A DNA stretch of 64,000 nucleotides, taken from positions 124,001-188,000 of the forward strand of contig NZ_FXTK01000004.1 in the NCBI RefSeq assembly GCF_900182695.1. Reading direction: 5' to 3'. The position numbers and the translations under genes were made by a program. The notes beneath the pieces were generated by a model. It made no database searches and had not been told where the DNA came from. It saw only the letters and a program-made list of their open reading frames with translations. This DNA is from Paracoccus laeviglucosivorans (GTDB lineage Bacteria > Pseudomonadota > Alphaproteobacteria > Rhodobacterales > Rhodobacteraceae). Positions 43,522 through 51,695 of this stretch are shown here, piece after piece (position 1 is the stretch's first letter; each line of letters starts with the position of its first letter).

Positions 43522-44802
43522 TTAGTTGGGAATGCCGCCCACCGCTTTCAAGGCCGGGGGCTGCGGACCACCCGTCGCCCAGTCCAGCAACTCGACGGTA
43601 TGGACCACCGGCACGCCGGTTCCCGCGCCGATCTGCATCATGCAGCCGATATTGCCCGCCGCGATCACCTGCGGCCCCACTGCCTCCAGCGCGGCAACCT
43701 TGCGGCGCTTCAATTCGCCCGACAGTTCGGGTTGCAGCAGGTTGTATGTCCCGGCCGATCCGCAGCACAGATGGGGGTTCTCCGGCTCGAGCACCGTAAA
43801 GCCAGCCCGCGTCAGTAGCGATTTCGGTGTGGTCTTGATCTGCTGCCCATGTTGCAGCGAACAGGCCGAGTGATAGGCCACACGCAGCGCCTGCCCCGTG
43901 CCTTCGGGCAGTCCGTGCTGATCCAGAAACTCGGTCACATCGCGGGCCAGCCCGGCCACGCGGGCGGCATCGGCATCGCCGGGAAAGATTTTGCCGTAAT
44001 CCTTGATCGTGGTCCCACAACCCGATGTGTTGATGATGATCGCATCCAGCGGCCCCGCGTCCAGAAACGCCCGGATCGTGGCGCGTGCGGAATGATGCGC
44101 GTCATCTTCGCGCCCCATGTGATGGGTCAGCGCCCCGCAGCAGCCAAAGGATTGCGGCACCACCACCTCGCAACCCGCCCGTTGCAGCAGACGGATGGTG
44201 GCGGCGTTGATGTCGGTGTTCAGCGCCCGCTGCGCACATCCGGGCATCAGCGCCACCCGCGCCCGCTTTGCCCCGATGGGGGCATGCACCCCGTCCTCTC
44301 GCACAGGCTTCGGCAGGGATTTCGGCGCCATCTCCAGCATCGCGCGCAGCCGCGCGTCGGGCATCAGCCCCGCGAAAGGCCGCGCCAGCTTCGCGCCCCA
44401 CAGCGCCAGCCGGAAACGCCCCTGATACGGCAGCACCCGCGCCAGCATCCAGCGCAATGCCCGGTCGCGCCACGGGCGGCGATAGGTCTTTTCCACATGC
44501 AACCGCGCATGGTCGATCAAATGCATGTAATCCACGCCCGAGGGGCAGGTCGTCATGCAGGACAGGCAACCAAGACAGCGATCCAGATGCTTGACGGTCT
44601 TTTCATCCGCATCCCGGCCGTTTTCCAGCATGTCCTTGATCAGGTAAATCCGCCCGCGCGGGCTGTCCAATTCATCGCCCAGAACCTGATAGGTCGGGCA
44701 GGTCGCGGTGCAAAACCCGCAATGCACGCAGGCACGCAGGATCTTGTTCGACCTTGCGGTCAGCGGGTCTTTCAGCTGCTCAGGCGAGAAGTTTGTCTGC
44801 AT
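43522..44802 (-). CDS. glcF: Glycolate oxidase iron-sulfur subunit GlcF
   Basis: 426 aa. Two [4Fe-4S] motifs, C-V-H-C-G-F-C-x3-C-P (near residue 25) and C-L-G-C-L-S-C-M-T-T-C-P, then two CCG domains (S-F-G-C-C-G-A-L-T and H-L-C-C-G-S-A-G) as in heterodisulfide-reductase-like subunits. Passes electrons from the GlcD/E flavoproteins to the quinone pool. The start at 44802 (MQTNFS) lies inside the glcE end; the two overlap by 31 bases, so they are co-translated. Last gene of glcDEF; hsp20 follows after 90 bases. Confidence 0.93.
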   Translation of the reverse strand: MQTNFSPEQLKDPLTARSNKILRACVHCGFCTATCPTYQVLGDELDSPRGRIYLIKDMLENGRDADEKTVKHLDRCLGCLSCMTTCPSGVDYMHLIDHARLHVEKTYRRPWRDRALRWMLARVLPYQGRFRLALWGAKLARPFAGLMPDARLRAMLEMAPKSLPKPVREDGVHAPIGAKRARVALMPGCAQRALNTDINAATIRLLQRAGCEVVVPQSFGCCGALTHHMGREDDAHHSARATIRAFLDAGPLDAIIINTSGCGTTIKDYGKIFPGDADAARVAGLARDVTEFLDQHGLPEGTGQALRVAYHSACSLQHGQQIKTTPKSLLTRAGFTVLEPENPHLCCGSAGTYNLLQPELSGELKRRKVAALEAVGPQVIAAGNIGCMMQIGAGTGVPVVHTVELLDWATGGPQPPALKAVGGIPN

Positions 44803-45812
44803 GTTCCGTCGCTGGCAAAGATGGCGCGCGGGTCGAACCGCTCGCGAAGGCTGGCGTTCAGGCGCGAAACCACCGGGTTCGGCGCGGGGATGGTCAGGGG
44901 CGCATCGCCCGTGACGCGGCTGGCATGGCCCGACCATGCGGGCAGGTTTGGGGTTTCCCCCGCAGGCAGCGCCACCCAGATCAGCGCGCCGCCCCAATCC
45001 ATCGCGATTGGCTGCGGCAGGGCGGCCAGCAGGCGCGGCGCCTCGGACGGGCGGCAGATGATGCGCCACAGATCGCCCGATGCCGCGCGCGGCACTGTGG
45101 CCCAATCGGCTTGGGTCACTTCCGCCCCCAGCTTTTCGGCCAGGGCCTTGCTGCGGATGGCGACCGAGCCTTCCAGCCCCTCGATCCGCACCAACGCGCC
45201 CTGCCCCGGCAGCCAAGCGGCGCCGGAAATGTCGTATGGTCCGGTCAGCGCCTGCGTCAGCACCGCGACCGCATCCGTCGCCGTCCCCGGCACGGCCAGC
45301 GTGGCGGTGACCGGCGGTTTCGGCGCGGTTTTCAACGCCACCTCGGTCAGCACGCCCAGTTGCCCGCGCGATCCGGCCATCAGCTTCACAAGATCATAGC
45401 CGGTGACGTTCTTCATCACGCGGCCGCCATTGGCGATGACCTCGCCCTGCCCATCGACAAAGCGCACGCCCAGCAGCGCGTCCCGACACGCCCCCACCTG
45501 CACCCGGCGCGCGCCCGAGGCATTGGCCGCAACCACCCCGCCGATGGTCGATCCTTCGCGCTCATCGGGTTCAAAGGCCAGCATCTGCCCTTCGGCAGCC
45601 AGCGCGGCCTGCAATTCGGCCAATGGCGTGCCCGCGCGCGCCACCACCGTCAGCGCGGCGGGTTCATACAGCGTGATGCCCGACAACCCGCTGACATCCA
45701 GCGGGGCCACGCCTTCGCCCGGTCGCAGCCGGGTGCCGCCACCGATGGGCGACAAGGTGGCGCGGGACGTGCGGATGATCTCGGCCAGTTCAGCCTCGGT
45801 CTCAGGCCGCAT
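44772..45812 (-). CDS. glcE: Glycolate oxidase FAD-binding subunit GlcE
   Basis: 346 aa. PCMH-type FAD-binding domain: P-I-G-G-G-T-R-L (residues 22-29), STIGGVVAANASGARR, VMKNVTGYDLVKL, GVLTEVALK. Shorter than GlcD because it lacks most of the cap domain. Forms the GlcDEF complex oxidising glycolate (and D-lactate) to glyoxylate at the membrane. Overlaps glcD upstream by 11 bases and glcF downstream by 31 bases. Confidence 0.92.
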   Translation of the reverse strand: MRPETEAELAEIIRTSRATLSPIGGGTRLRPGEGVAPLDVSGLSGITLYEPAALTVVARAGTPLAELQAALAAEGQMLAFEPDEREGSTIGGVVAANASGARRVQVGACRDALLGVRFVDGQGEVIANGGRVMKNVTGYDLVKLMAGSRGQLGVLTEVALKTAPKPPVTATLAVPGTATDAVAVLTQALTGPYDISGAAWLPGQGALVRIEGLEGSVAIRSKALAEKLGAEVTQADWATVPRAASGDLWRIICRPSEAPRLLAALPQPIAMDWGGALIWVALPAGETPNLPAWSGHASRVTGDAPLTIPAPNPVVSRLNASLRERFDPRAIFASDGTCRQTSRLSS

Positions 45813-47247
45813 TGCGCAGCCCCTCGCGACGCGGGGCCGAAACGGCCAGCGGGAACACCTTGGCCGCGTTCAGCAGCCATTGCGGGTCGAACACGTCCTT
45901 GACCTGCATCTGCGCCTCAAGATCGGCCTGCGAGAACTGGGTCAGCATCAGCTCACGCTTTTCGACGCCGACGCCATGCTCGCCGGTCAGGCAACCGCCG
46001 ACCTGAACGCACAGCTTCAGGATTTCCGCGCCCAAGGCCTCGCACCGTTCCAGATCGCCGGGGGTGTTGGCGTTATACAAGATCAGCGGGTGCATATTGC
46101 CGTCGCCCGCATGGAAGACATTGGCCACGTCCAGCCCGTATTCGCCCGACAGCCGCGCGATGCCCGCCAGAACCTGCGGCAGCGTCGAGACCGGGATCGT
46201 GCCGTCCAGACACATGTAATCGTTGATCTGGCCCATCGCGCCAAAGGCCGATTTGCGGCCCAGCCAGATACGGCGGGATTCATCCTCGGATCGGCTTTCG
46301 CGGAACTCGACCGGGGCGAACCCGTCGGCAATACCCCGGATCAGCGCCAGTTGTTCGTCGATTTCCGGGGGCGAGCCCTCGACCTCGATGATCAACAGCG
46401 CCTCGCAATCGGGGTAACCTGCGCCGGCGAATTCCTCGGTCGCGCGGATGCAGGGGCGGTCCATGAATTCGATGGCGACGGGCAGGACGCCCGCGCGGAT
46501 GATCGCGGCGACGCAGGCCCCGGCGGTTTCGGAAGCGTCAAAGCCCACCAGCACGGGCCGCGCGCCCACGGGTTTGGGCAGGATGCGCAAGGTCGCCTCG
46601 GTCACGATGCCAAGCTGACCTTCGGACCCGCAGATAACGCCCAGCAGGTCAAGGCCGGGGGCTTCGCCCATCGGGCCGCCCAGTTCGACCACGCTGCCAT
46701 CCATCAGGACCACGGTGACGCCCAGCAGATTGTTCGTCGTCACGCCGTATTTCAGGCAATGCGCCCCGCCCGAGTTCATGCCGATATTGCCGCCGATCGC
46801 ACAGGCCAACTGGCTTGAGGGATCGGGCGCATAAAAGAACCCCGCCCCCTCGACAGCACCGGATACCGACAGGTTCGTGCGCCCCGCCTGCACCCGGATG
46901 AAACGGTCCGCCAGATCGGTTTCCAGAACCGCGTTCATACGCGCCAGCCCCACCACGACCGCATCTGCCGTAGGCATGGACCCGCCCGCAAGACTGGTCC
47001 CGGCGCCACGCGGCACTACCGGCACGCGTTCGTCGTGACAGATGCGCAGGATCGCCGCGACTTCCTCGGTGGTGCGGGGCAGCACCACGGCCAGGGGAGG
47101 GCAGCGATAGGCCGAAAGAGCATCGCATTCATAGGCGCGGGTTTCCATCGGATCGTCGATCACCGCGCCAGGCACCGCATGGGCCAGCCGGGCCGCAATC
47201 GCCGCGCGACGCGCGATAACCCCTTGATCGGGCGCGGGCATCTGCAT
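45802..47247 (-). CDS. glcD: Glycolate oxidase FAD-linked subunit GlcD
   Basis: 481 aa. FAD-binding PCMH region with V-V-P-R-G-A-G-T-S-L-A-G-G, G-R-T-N-L-S-V and C-A-I-G-G-N-I-G-M-N-S-G-G; C-terminal FAD-linked oxidase domain with H-A-G-D-G-N-M-H-P and GCLTGEHGVGVEKR. Catalytic subunit of glycolate dehydrogenase. I chose the ATG at 47247 because AGGGGG lies 8 bases upstream; an ATG at 47280 has GGGGAGG directly adjoining and would add 11 residues. No glcC-type regulator is adjacent. Confidence 0.9.
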   Translation of the reverse strand: MQMPAPDQGVIARRAAIAARLAHAVPGAVIDDPMETRAYECDALSAYRCPPLAVVLPRTTEEVAAILRICHDERVPVVPRGAGTSLAGGSMPTADAVVVGLARMNAVLETDLADRFIRVQAGRTNLSVSGAVEGAGFFYAPDPSSQLACAIGGNIGMNSGGAHCLKYGVTTNNLLGVTVVLMDGSVVELGGPMGEAPGLDLLGVICGSEGQLGIVTEATLRILPKPVGARPVLVGFDASETAGACVAAIIRAGVLPVAIEFMDRPCIRATEEFAGAGYPDCEALLIIEVEGSPPEIDEQLALIRGIADGFAPVEFRESRSEDESRRIWLGRKSAFGAMGQINDYMCLDGTIPVSTLPQVLAGIARLSGEYGLDVANVFHAGDGNMHPLILYNANTPGDLERCEALGAEILKLCVQVGGCLTGEHGVGVEKRELMLTQFSQADLEAQMQVKDVFDPQWLLNAAKVFPLAVSAPRREGLRNAA

Positions 47248-47365
47248 TACAGCATCCCCCCTGCTGGTGCCATTTTGCATCCTCCCCGAAACAAGCTGAC
47301 CTTACTTGGATAGCCCCCGCGCGGGACGCTGGCAACCTTTCTGCGTCACAGCTAAAATCAACGGC

Positions 47366-48067
47366 ATGAACACGATATTTGCCCTGCCCGGTTCCTTTAC
47401 CACTGCCGACATGCTGGCGGTGGTCTGGCTGTTTCTAAGCTGGTTCGTCATCGGCTGGGTGATCGAACATCCGCCCAAGGACTGGCCATCCGTCTCGATC
47501 CTGATGAAAGAACATCGGCGCGAATGGATGCGGCAATTCGTGACACGATCACCGCGAATCTTCGACGCGAATATCCTGACCACCCTACGCGAGGGCACGG
47601 CATTCTTTGCCTCGGCCTGTCTGATCGCGATCGGGGGCGGGCTGGCGCTGATCGGCAAGACGGATCAGCTTGCGGGCGTCGCGCGGCAATTCGACATGGA
47701 CCACATCCCGGCGCTGATGTGGGAAATCAAGATCGTCGTCGTGCTGTTCTTCGTGGCGAATGCGCTGCTGCGGTTCATCTGGTCACACCGGCTGTTCGGC
47801 TATTGCGCGATCCTGATGGGCGCGGTGCCCAATGACATCACCGACCCGATGGCCGTCCCCAAGGCGCTGCAAGCCGCCGAGATCAATATCACGGCGGCCA
47901 AAAGCTTCAATTCGGGGCTGCGCTGCGTCTATTTCGCGCTGGGTGCGCTGGGATGGCTGGCGGGGCCGCTTTGGCTGTTCATCGCCACCACCGCCGTCGT
48001 CGGCATGAATATCCGGCGGGAATTCGGCTCAGGCTCGCGCAGGGCGATCCTGCACCGGCTGAACTGA
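47366..48067 (+). CDS. DUF599 membrane protein
   Basis: 233 aa with about four hydrophobic segments. The E-H-R-R-E-W-M and L-R-E-G-T-A-F-F-A-S region and A-A-E-I-N-I-T-A-A-K-S-F-N-S-G-L-R match DUF599, inner-membrane proteins of unknown function. Divergent from glcD over a 118-base gap. The 3' end overlaps the convergent MFS gene by 39 bases, the largest overlap here. Confidence 0.83.
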   Translation: MNTIFALPGSFTTADMLAVVWLFLSWFVIGWVIEHPPKDWPSVSILMKEHRREWMRQFVTRSPRIFDANILTTLREGTAFFASACLIAIGGGLALIGKTDQLAGVARQFDMDHIPALMWEIKIVVVLFFVANALLRFIWSHRLFGYCAILMGAVPNDITDPMAVPKALQAAEINITAAKSFNSGLRCVYFALGALGWLAGPLWLFIATTAVVGMNIRREFGSGSRRAILHRLN

Positions 48068-49231
48068 GCCAGAGGCGCGGGCCTGCCACCAGCACAGCGC
48101 CAGTGCCAGCAGACCGGCAAACGACAGCGCCACGCCGACCAACCCCGAGGAACGCCAGCCCCAGCCTGCCGCCAGCGCCATGCCCGCAAGCCAAGGGCCA
48201 AGCGCGTTCGCGGCGTTAAAGGCGGCGTGGTTCATCGCGGCAGCCATTGACTGCGCCTCTCCGGCGACGTCCATCAGGCGGGTCTGCAAGGGCACGACCA
48301 TGCCCGACCCCAGCCCCAGCAGGAAGGATGATACGATCATGATGGCCCAGTCGCCCACCGCGTAGGAGGCAAAGGCCTGCGTCGCCGCCATGAACAGGAT
48401 CAGCACCAGCGCGGACGGGAAATTGCCCATGCGAATCGCCAGACGGGCGGACAGGATGCTGCCCAGCGTGCCGCCCACGCCGAACGCGGCCAGCAGCACG
48501 GTCAGCGCCCATGCGGGCGGCGTCGTCGTGGCCAGCATCGCGGCAGAGAGGAACGAATAGACCGCGAACAACCCGCCAAAGCCCACCGTTCCCACCAGCA
48601 GCGTCAGCAACACGGCAGGGTTCCCCAGGGCACGCAGCTCGGCCATGGGGCGGGCATTCGGATTGGCGCCCACGCGCGGCGCAATGCGCAGGATCAGCCA
48701 CCCCGCCAGCAGCGCCAAGACGCCCGGCAGCGCAAAACCCCAGCGCCAGCCAAGCGTCTGCCCCAGCGCACCCGCAATCGGCACGCCGACGATATTGGCG
48801 ATGGTCAGCCCCAGCAGCACCTGCGTCACGCCCTTGGCCCGCTGTTCGCGGGGCATGGCGTCGGCGGCAAACAGCATCGCCACGCCCAGATAGCCGCCAT
48901 GCGGCAGACCGGCCAGAAAGCGCGTGATGACCAATGTGCCGTAACCCGGCAGGACCGCCGCGGCCAGGTTCATCACCCCGAAGATCGCGATCAGCGCCGC
49001 AAGGTAACGGCGGCGCGGCAGCTTGGCCCCAAGGATCGACGTGATCGGCGCACCGACCACCACGCCCAACGCATAGGCGCTGACCACGTGACCAGCCTGC
49101 GGATCGGTCAGCAGCAGGTCATCGCGATACCAGGGCAGCAGCCCCATCGCGGCAAATTCCGAGGTGCCGATGGCGAATGCGCCAAGGCCGAGCGCCAGAA
49201 TGGCAAGCTTGAGATTGGGCTGGTGCGACAT
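48029..49231 (-). CDS. DHA1-type MFS transporter (AraJ/YdhP-like)
   Basis: 400 aa, 12 hydrophobic segments. Helix 1 GLGAFAIGTSEFAAMGLLP is diagnostic of the drug:H+ antiporter-1 group that includes AraJ, YdhP and SotB; the G-x-L-x-D-R-x-x-R-type loop appears as G-A-K-L-P-R-R-R. Probably an effluxer of sugars or drugs; substrate unknown. 39-base convergent overlap with the DUF599 gene. Confidence 0.85.
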   Translation of the reverse strand: MSHQPNLKLAILALGLGAFAIGTSEFAAMGLLPWYRDDLLLTDPQAGHVVSAYALGVVVGAPITSILGAKLPRRRYLAALIAIFGVMNLAAAVLPGYGTLVITRFLAGLPHGGYLGVAMLFAADAMPREQRAKGVTQVLLGLTIANIVGVPIAGALGQTLGWRWGFALPGVLALLAGWLILRIAPRVGANPNARPMAELRALGNPAVLLTLLVGTVGFGGLFAVYSFLSAAMLATTTPPAWALTVLLAAFGVGGTLGSILSARLAIRMGNFPSALVLILFMAATQAFASYAVGDWAIMIVSSFLLGLGSGMVVPLQTRLMDVAGEAQSMAAAMNHAAFNAANALGPWLAGMALAAGWGWRSSGLVGVALSFAGLLALALCWWQARASGSVQPVQDRPARA

Positions 49232-49402
49232 GCTTCAGCTTTCGGTCGATCTGGGGTGGAATGGGGTATGTTCGCGATAACAGATCGTGCGAATTTCCAC
49301 CAGTCGCAAGCAGGAGAAGTGCAGCCATGCGCCCAGCGCAAGGCTTATGTCATTTCGATACGTGATGCGCCTTTGCAAACAGTTGCTTGGACGCCCGGAC
49401 CA

Positions 49403-50059
49403 TCAGGCAGGAAGTTCGTAGAAATCCCGCTGATAAAGCAGCGTCGTGCCGGGTCGCGGCAAAGCGCGCTGAAAAGCCGGTCGCGCGGCGCAGCGGTCGC
49501 GATAGGCGGCCAAGGCCGGGCGGTCGTCAAAACGCACGAAACGGCTGGCGATCCAGACCGAGAAGCCGACCTGACAATCCACGCCGGAAAATTCGTTCAT
49601 CAGCCAGTCATTCCCCTCAAGCCATTGCTCGACAAGGTTCAGTGCCCGCGACAGCCGCGCGGTTTCCAGCTTCATCACCGTGGGCGAACGCTGCCAGTCC
49701 TCGCGCAGGAAGACATGCGCCTGCGTCAGGTTCGCGACATGCTGGGCCAGCGTTTCGCCGTAATGCAGCCAGTCCAGCCACGCCAGCCGCCCCGGACTGC
49801 CCGGCGCACGCCACAGATGCGGCGCCCGCGTTTCGCACAGCCATTCGGTCATGGCACCGGATTCGTGAACCGTGACGTCTCCGTCGCGCAAGGCGGGCAC
49901 GCGCCCCACCGGATGGATCACATCATAGGGCGGCCGCCGCATCGAGCCGTCGGTCATATCCATCTCGACCAGCTCATAATCGCAGCCGATTTCCTCAAGC
50001 AGCCACAGAATCCGCATTGAGCGTGATTGCGGCACGTGCCAAAGCGTCAGGTCAGCCAT
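49403..50059 (-). CDS. Glutathione S-transferase
   Basis: 218 aa. N-terminal thioredoxin-like domain (L-T-L-W-H-V-P-Q-S-R-S-M-R, a cis-Pro in G-R-V-P-A-L, ES-x-A in HESGAM) and an all-helical C-terminal domain (about 95-210). Conjugates glutathione to electrophiles or binds ligands; class not assigned. RBS GGGAGGGAA sits close to the ATG. The 171 bases before the MFS start hold only a 12-codon reading frame with an AGGAGA site (49335 region), which I do not call. Confidence 0.85.
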   Translation of the reverse strand: MADLTLWHVPQSRSMRILWLLEEIGCDYELVEMDMTDGSMRRPPYDVIHPVGRVPALRDGDVTVHESGAMTEWLCETRAPHLWRAPGSPGRLAWLDWLHYGETLAQHVANLTQAHVFLREDWQRSPTVMKLETARLSRALNLVEQWLEGNDWLMNEFSGVDCQVGFSVWIASRFVRFDDRPALAAYRDRCAARPAFQRALPRPGTTLLYQRDFYELPA

Positions 50060-50078
50060 TTCCCTCCCTTTCCTGTGT

Positions 50079-50516
50079 TCAGCTGCTTTCGGACAGCGAC
50101 ATCAGCAGCGCCGTCTGTCTTGCGGTTTCATCCCGCACGCAGCGCGCTTGGGCCAGATCGCCGTCCGACAGGGCACAAAGTGCGTCGCGATAGGTGATCC
50201 AGTCGCGCTCGGCCTTACGCAGCGGTTCGGCGGGCAGGCGGTTCAGCGCATCCTGATATGTCGCGGTCAGCTTCGCCTCCCATGCCTGATGCGAGGCGTC
50301 CAGGCAGTTCGACATCGGAAAGTCCGGGTCGTCGCCTTTGTATTTCGCTGATGCGTAATCCAGACAGGCCTGCATCCCGGTATCGGCGCAATCGGCCTTG
50401 GCCCCTTGCGTTTCCGCCGCGCCAAGGCATTGGTCGATCGCCGCCGGGTCAAAGCCGGAACTGTCCCCGGCATAGACCGGGGAAGCCAGCAGCAGCATAA
50501 GCAGCGCGCGCTTCAC
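50079..50516 (-). CDS. Secreted LprI-like protein (DUF1311), second of a pair
   Basis: 145 aa with a GTG start at 50516, fixed by a signal peptide beginning V-K-R-A-L-L-M-L-L-L-A-S-P-V-Y-A and by the GTGA overlap with its upstream paralogue. Mature part carries six cysteines (QCLG, ADCAD, QACLD, SNCLD, ALCAL, ARCVR) and the DUF1311/LprI signature A-E-R-D-W-I-T-Y-R-D. LprI of Mycobacterium inhibits lysozyme; here the role is only inferred by family. The first reading frame ATG further upstream has no homologous sequence. Confidence 0.8.
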   Translation of the reverse strand: MKRALLMLLLASPVYAGDSSGFDPAAIDQCLGAAETQGAKADCADTGMQACLDYASAKYKGDDPDFPMSNCLDASHQAWEAKLTATYQDALNRLPAEPLRKAERDWITYRDALCALSDGDLAQARCVRDETARQTALLMSLSESS

Positions 50517-50995
50517 CGCGTCTCGCCGATCATGCTGCCAAGGCGCAGGGCCTGTTCGCCGGTCAGGGTCATCACGCACACCTCGGCTGCGGGACCGGCT
50601 GCGGTGCCCCCCTGAAACTGCGATGCGGCGAATTTGCAGCTAGAGTCGCGAAAGGTGATCCAGTCGCGCTGCATCTTTTGCAGCATGGGCAGGGTCGGCT
50701 GTGCGCCGTTCGCGGCGTCATTCTCTTTCGCTTTGGAAACCAGCTTGCCGTAATTGTCGTTCAGCAGCCTGTCCCAGTCGTCGCGTTCATGGTTCACGCA
50801 GCTTGTCATGCCGACAGTGCTGTAGCCCCCCGGCGCATCCATGCAGGTGGTCGAAGCCTGACCGATACAGGCATGGCGCGCGCCGTCATCCGCAGCCGCC
50901 GTCAGGCAAGCATTCACCGCCTTGTCGTCATAGGTTACGTCATCCTGCGCAAAAGCCGGAGTGGCAAGCAGAAGAAGGATCGGGATGAAACGCAT
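50513..50995 (-). CDS. Secreted LprI-like protein (DUF1311), first of a pair
   Basis: 160 aa with a clear signal peptide (MRFIPILLLLATPAFA, cleavage before Q-D). Six cysteines (NACL, HACI, TTCM, TSCV, SSCK, EVCV) in the same order as the downstream paralogue, and a Q-R-D-W-I-T-F-R-D-S-S-C motif of DUF1311. Likely a disulfide-bonded periplasmic or outer-membrane-associated protein. The second gene begins in its stop codon, so the pair is co-expressed. Confidence 0.8.
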   Translation of the reverse strand: MRFIPILLLLATPAFAQDDVTYDDKAVNACLTAAADDGARHACIGQASTTCMDAPGGYSTVGMTSCVNHERDDWDRLLNDNYGKLVSKAKENDAANGAQPTLPMLQKMQRDWITFRDSSCKFAASQFQGGTAAGPAAEVCVMTLTGEQALRLGSMIGETR

Positions 50996-51122
50996 GGGCT
51001 AGCTCCTTGGGTTGTCGCCTTAGGAAACACCCGGCCGTATCGGATGTTCCTTTTGCCCCTTTGTTTACCAGCTTCGCGCCTTGGAACAGATCCCTCACCA
51101 TTCTTTCGTCGCCCACACGGCG

Positions 51123-51150
51123 TTGACAGGACATCAGGCGCGGTTATCCA
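51123..51150 (+). promoter_or_regulatory. Candidate promoter of cobC-cobD
   Basis: Consensus -35 TTGACA (51123-51128), 16-base spacer, -10-like TATCCA (51145-51150). The expected start of transcription (about 51157-51159) falls on the ATG at 51159, which would make the cobC message leaderless. Confidence 0.45.
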
Positions 51151-51158
51151 TGCCCCGC

Positions 51159-51695
51159 ATGAGCCAAGCCCGCATCCTAATCGCCCGCCATGCCCCCTTG
51201 TCCCAGCCGGGACTGGCAGGACGGCGCGACGTGGCGGCAGATTGCAGCGACCAACCGGCATTGGATTGGCTGCGCGGGCAGTTGCTGGGCGCGGATGTTC
51301 TGCTGTGCAGCCCCGCCCTGCGCTGTCGCCAGACCTGCGATGCGATGGACCTGCATCCCCGCCTGAACGCAGCGCTGTGGGAACAGGACTTCGGCATCTG
51401 GGAAGATGGACCTGTCCCCGATCTTGGTCCCTTGTCCCATGCAGAACTGGCCAGCCATCGGCCGGACAAAGGTGAAAGCTTTCTGGATATGGCGGCCCGC
51501 GTGCAGCCCTTGTTAAAGGGTCTTGGCGGAACCGCCGCAATCGTCGCCCATGCCGGAACCGTTCGGGCGGCACTTGCGCTGGCTGTGGGTCCGGCGGCAC
51601 TGGCGTTTTCCGTAGCCCCCCTGTCTCTGACCGTCCTGACCCGCCACTCGGACAACTGGGCCGTTGAATGCGTCAACCGGACCGCGCCATGCTAA
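51159..51695 (+). CDS. cobC: Histidine phosphatase, probable alpha-ribazole phosphatase
   Basis: About 178 aa. N-terminal I-L-I-A-R-H-A-P holds the phosphohistidine (family R-H-G; here R-H-A), with L-L-C-S-P-A-L-R-C-R-Q-T, Q-D-F-G-I-W-E-D-G and the second His in I-V-A-H-A-G. Adjacent cobD, overlapping by 7 bases, points to alpha-ribazole-5'-phosphate dephosphorylation in cobalamin nucleotide-loop assembly, but phosphoglycerate-mutase-like enzymes share the fold. The ATG at 51159 is preferred because a good -35 and the second ATG at 51150 would lie within the -10. Confidence 0.72.
   Translation: MSQARILIARHAPLSQPGLAGRRDVAADCSDQPALDWLRGQLLGADVLLCSPALRCRQTCDAMDLHPRLNAALWEQDFGIWEDGPVPDLGPLSHAELASHRPDKGESFLDMAARVQPLLKGLGGTAAIVAHAGTVRAALALAVGPAALAFSVAPLSLTVLTRHSDNWAVECVNRTAPC

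Noticed and set aside
49231..49402. Tiny reading frame (12 codons) with AGGAGA ribosome site between GST and MFS
   Set aside because: Too short and without homologous character to call; could be a leader peptide but nothing supports it.
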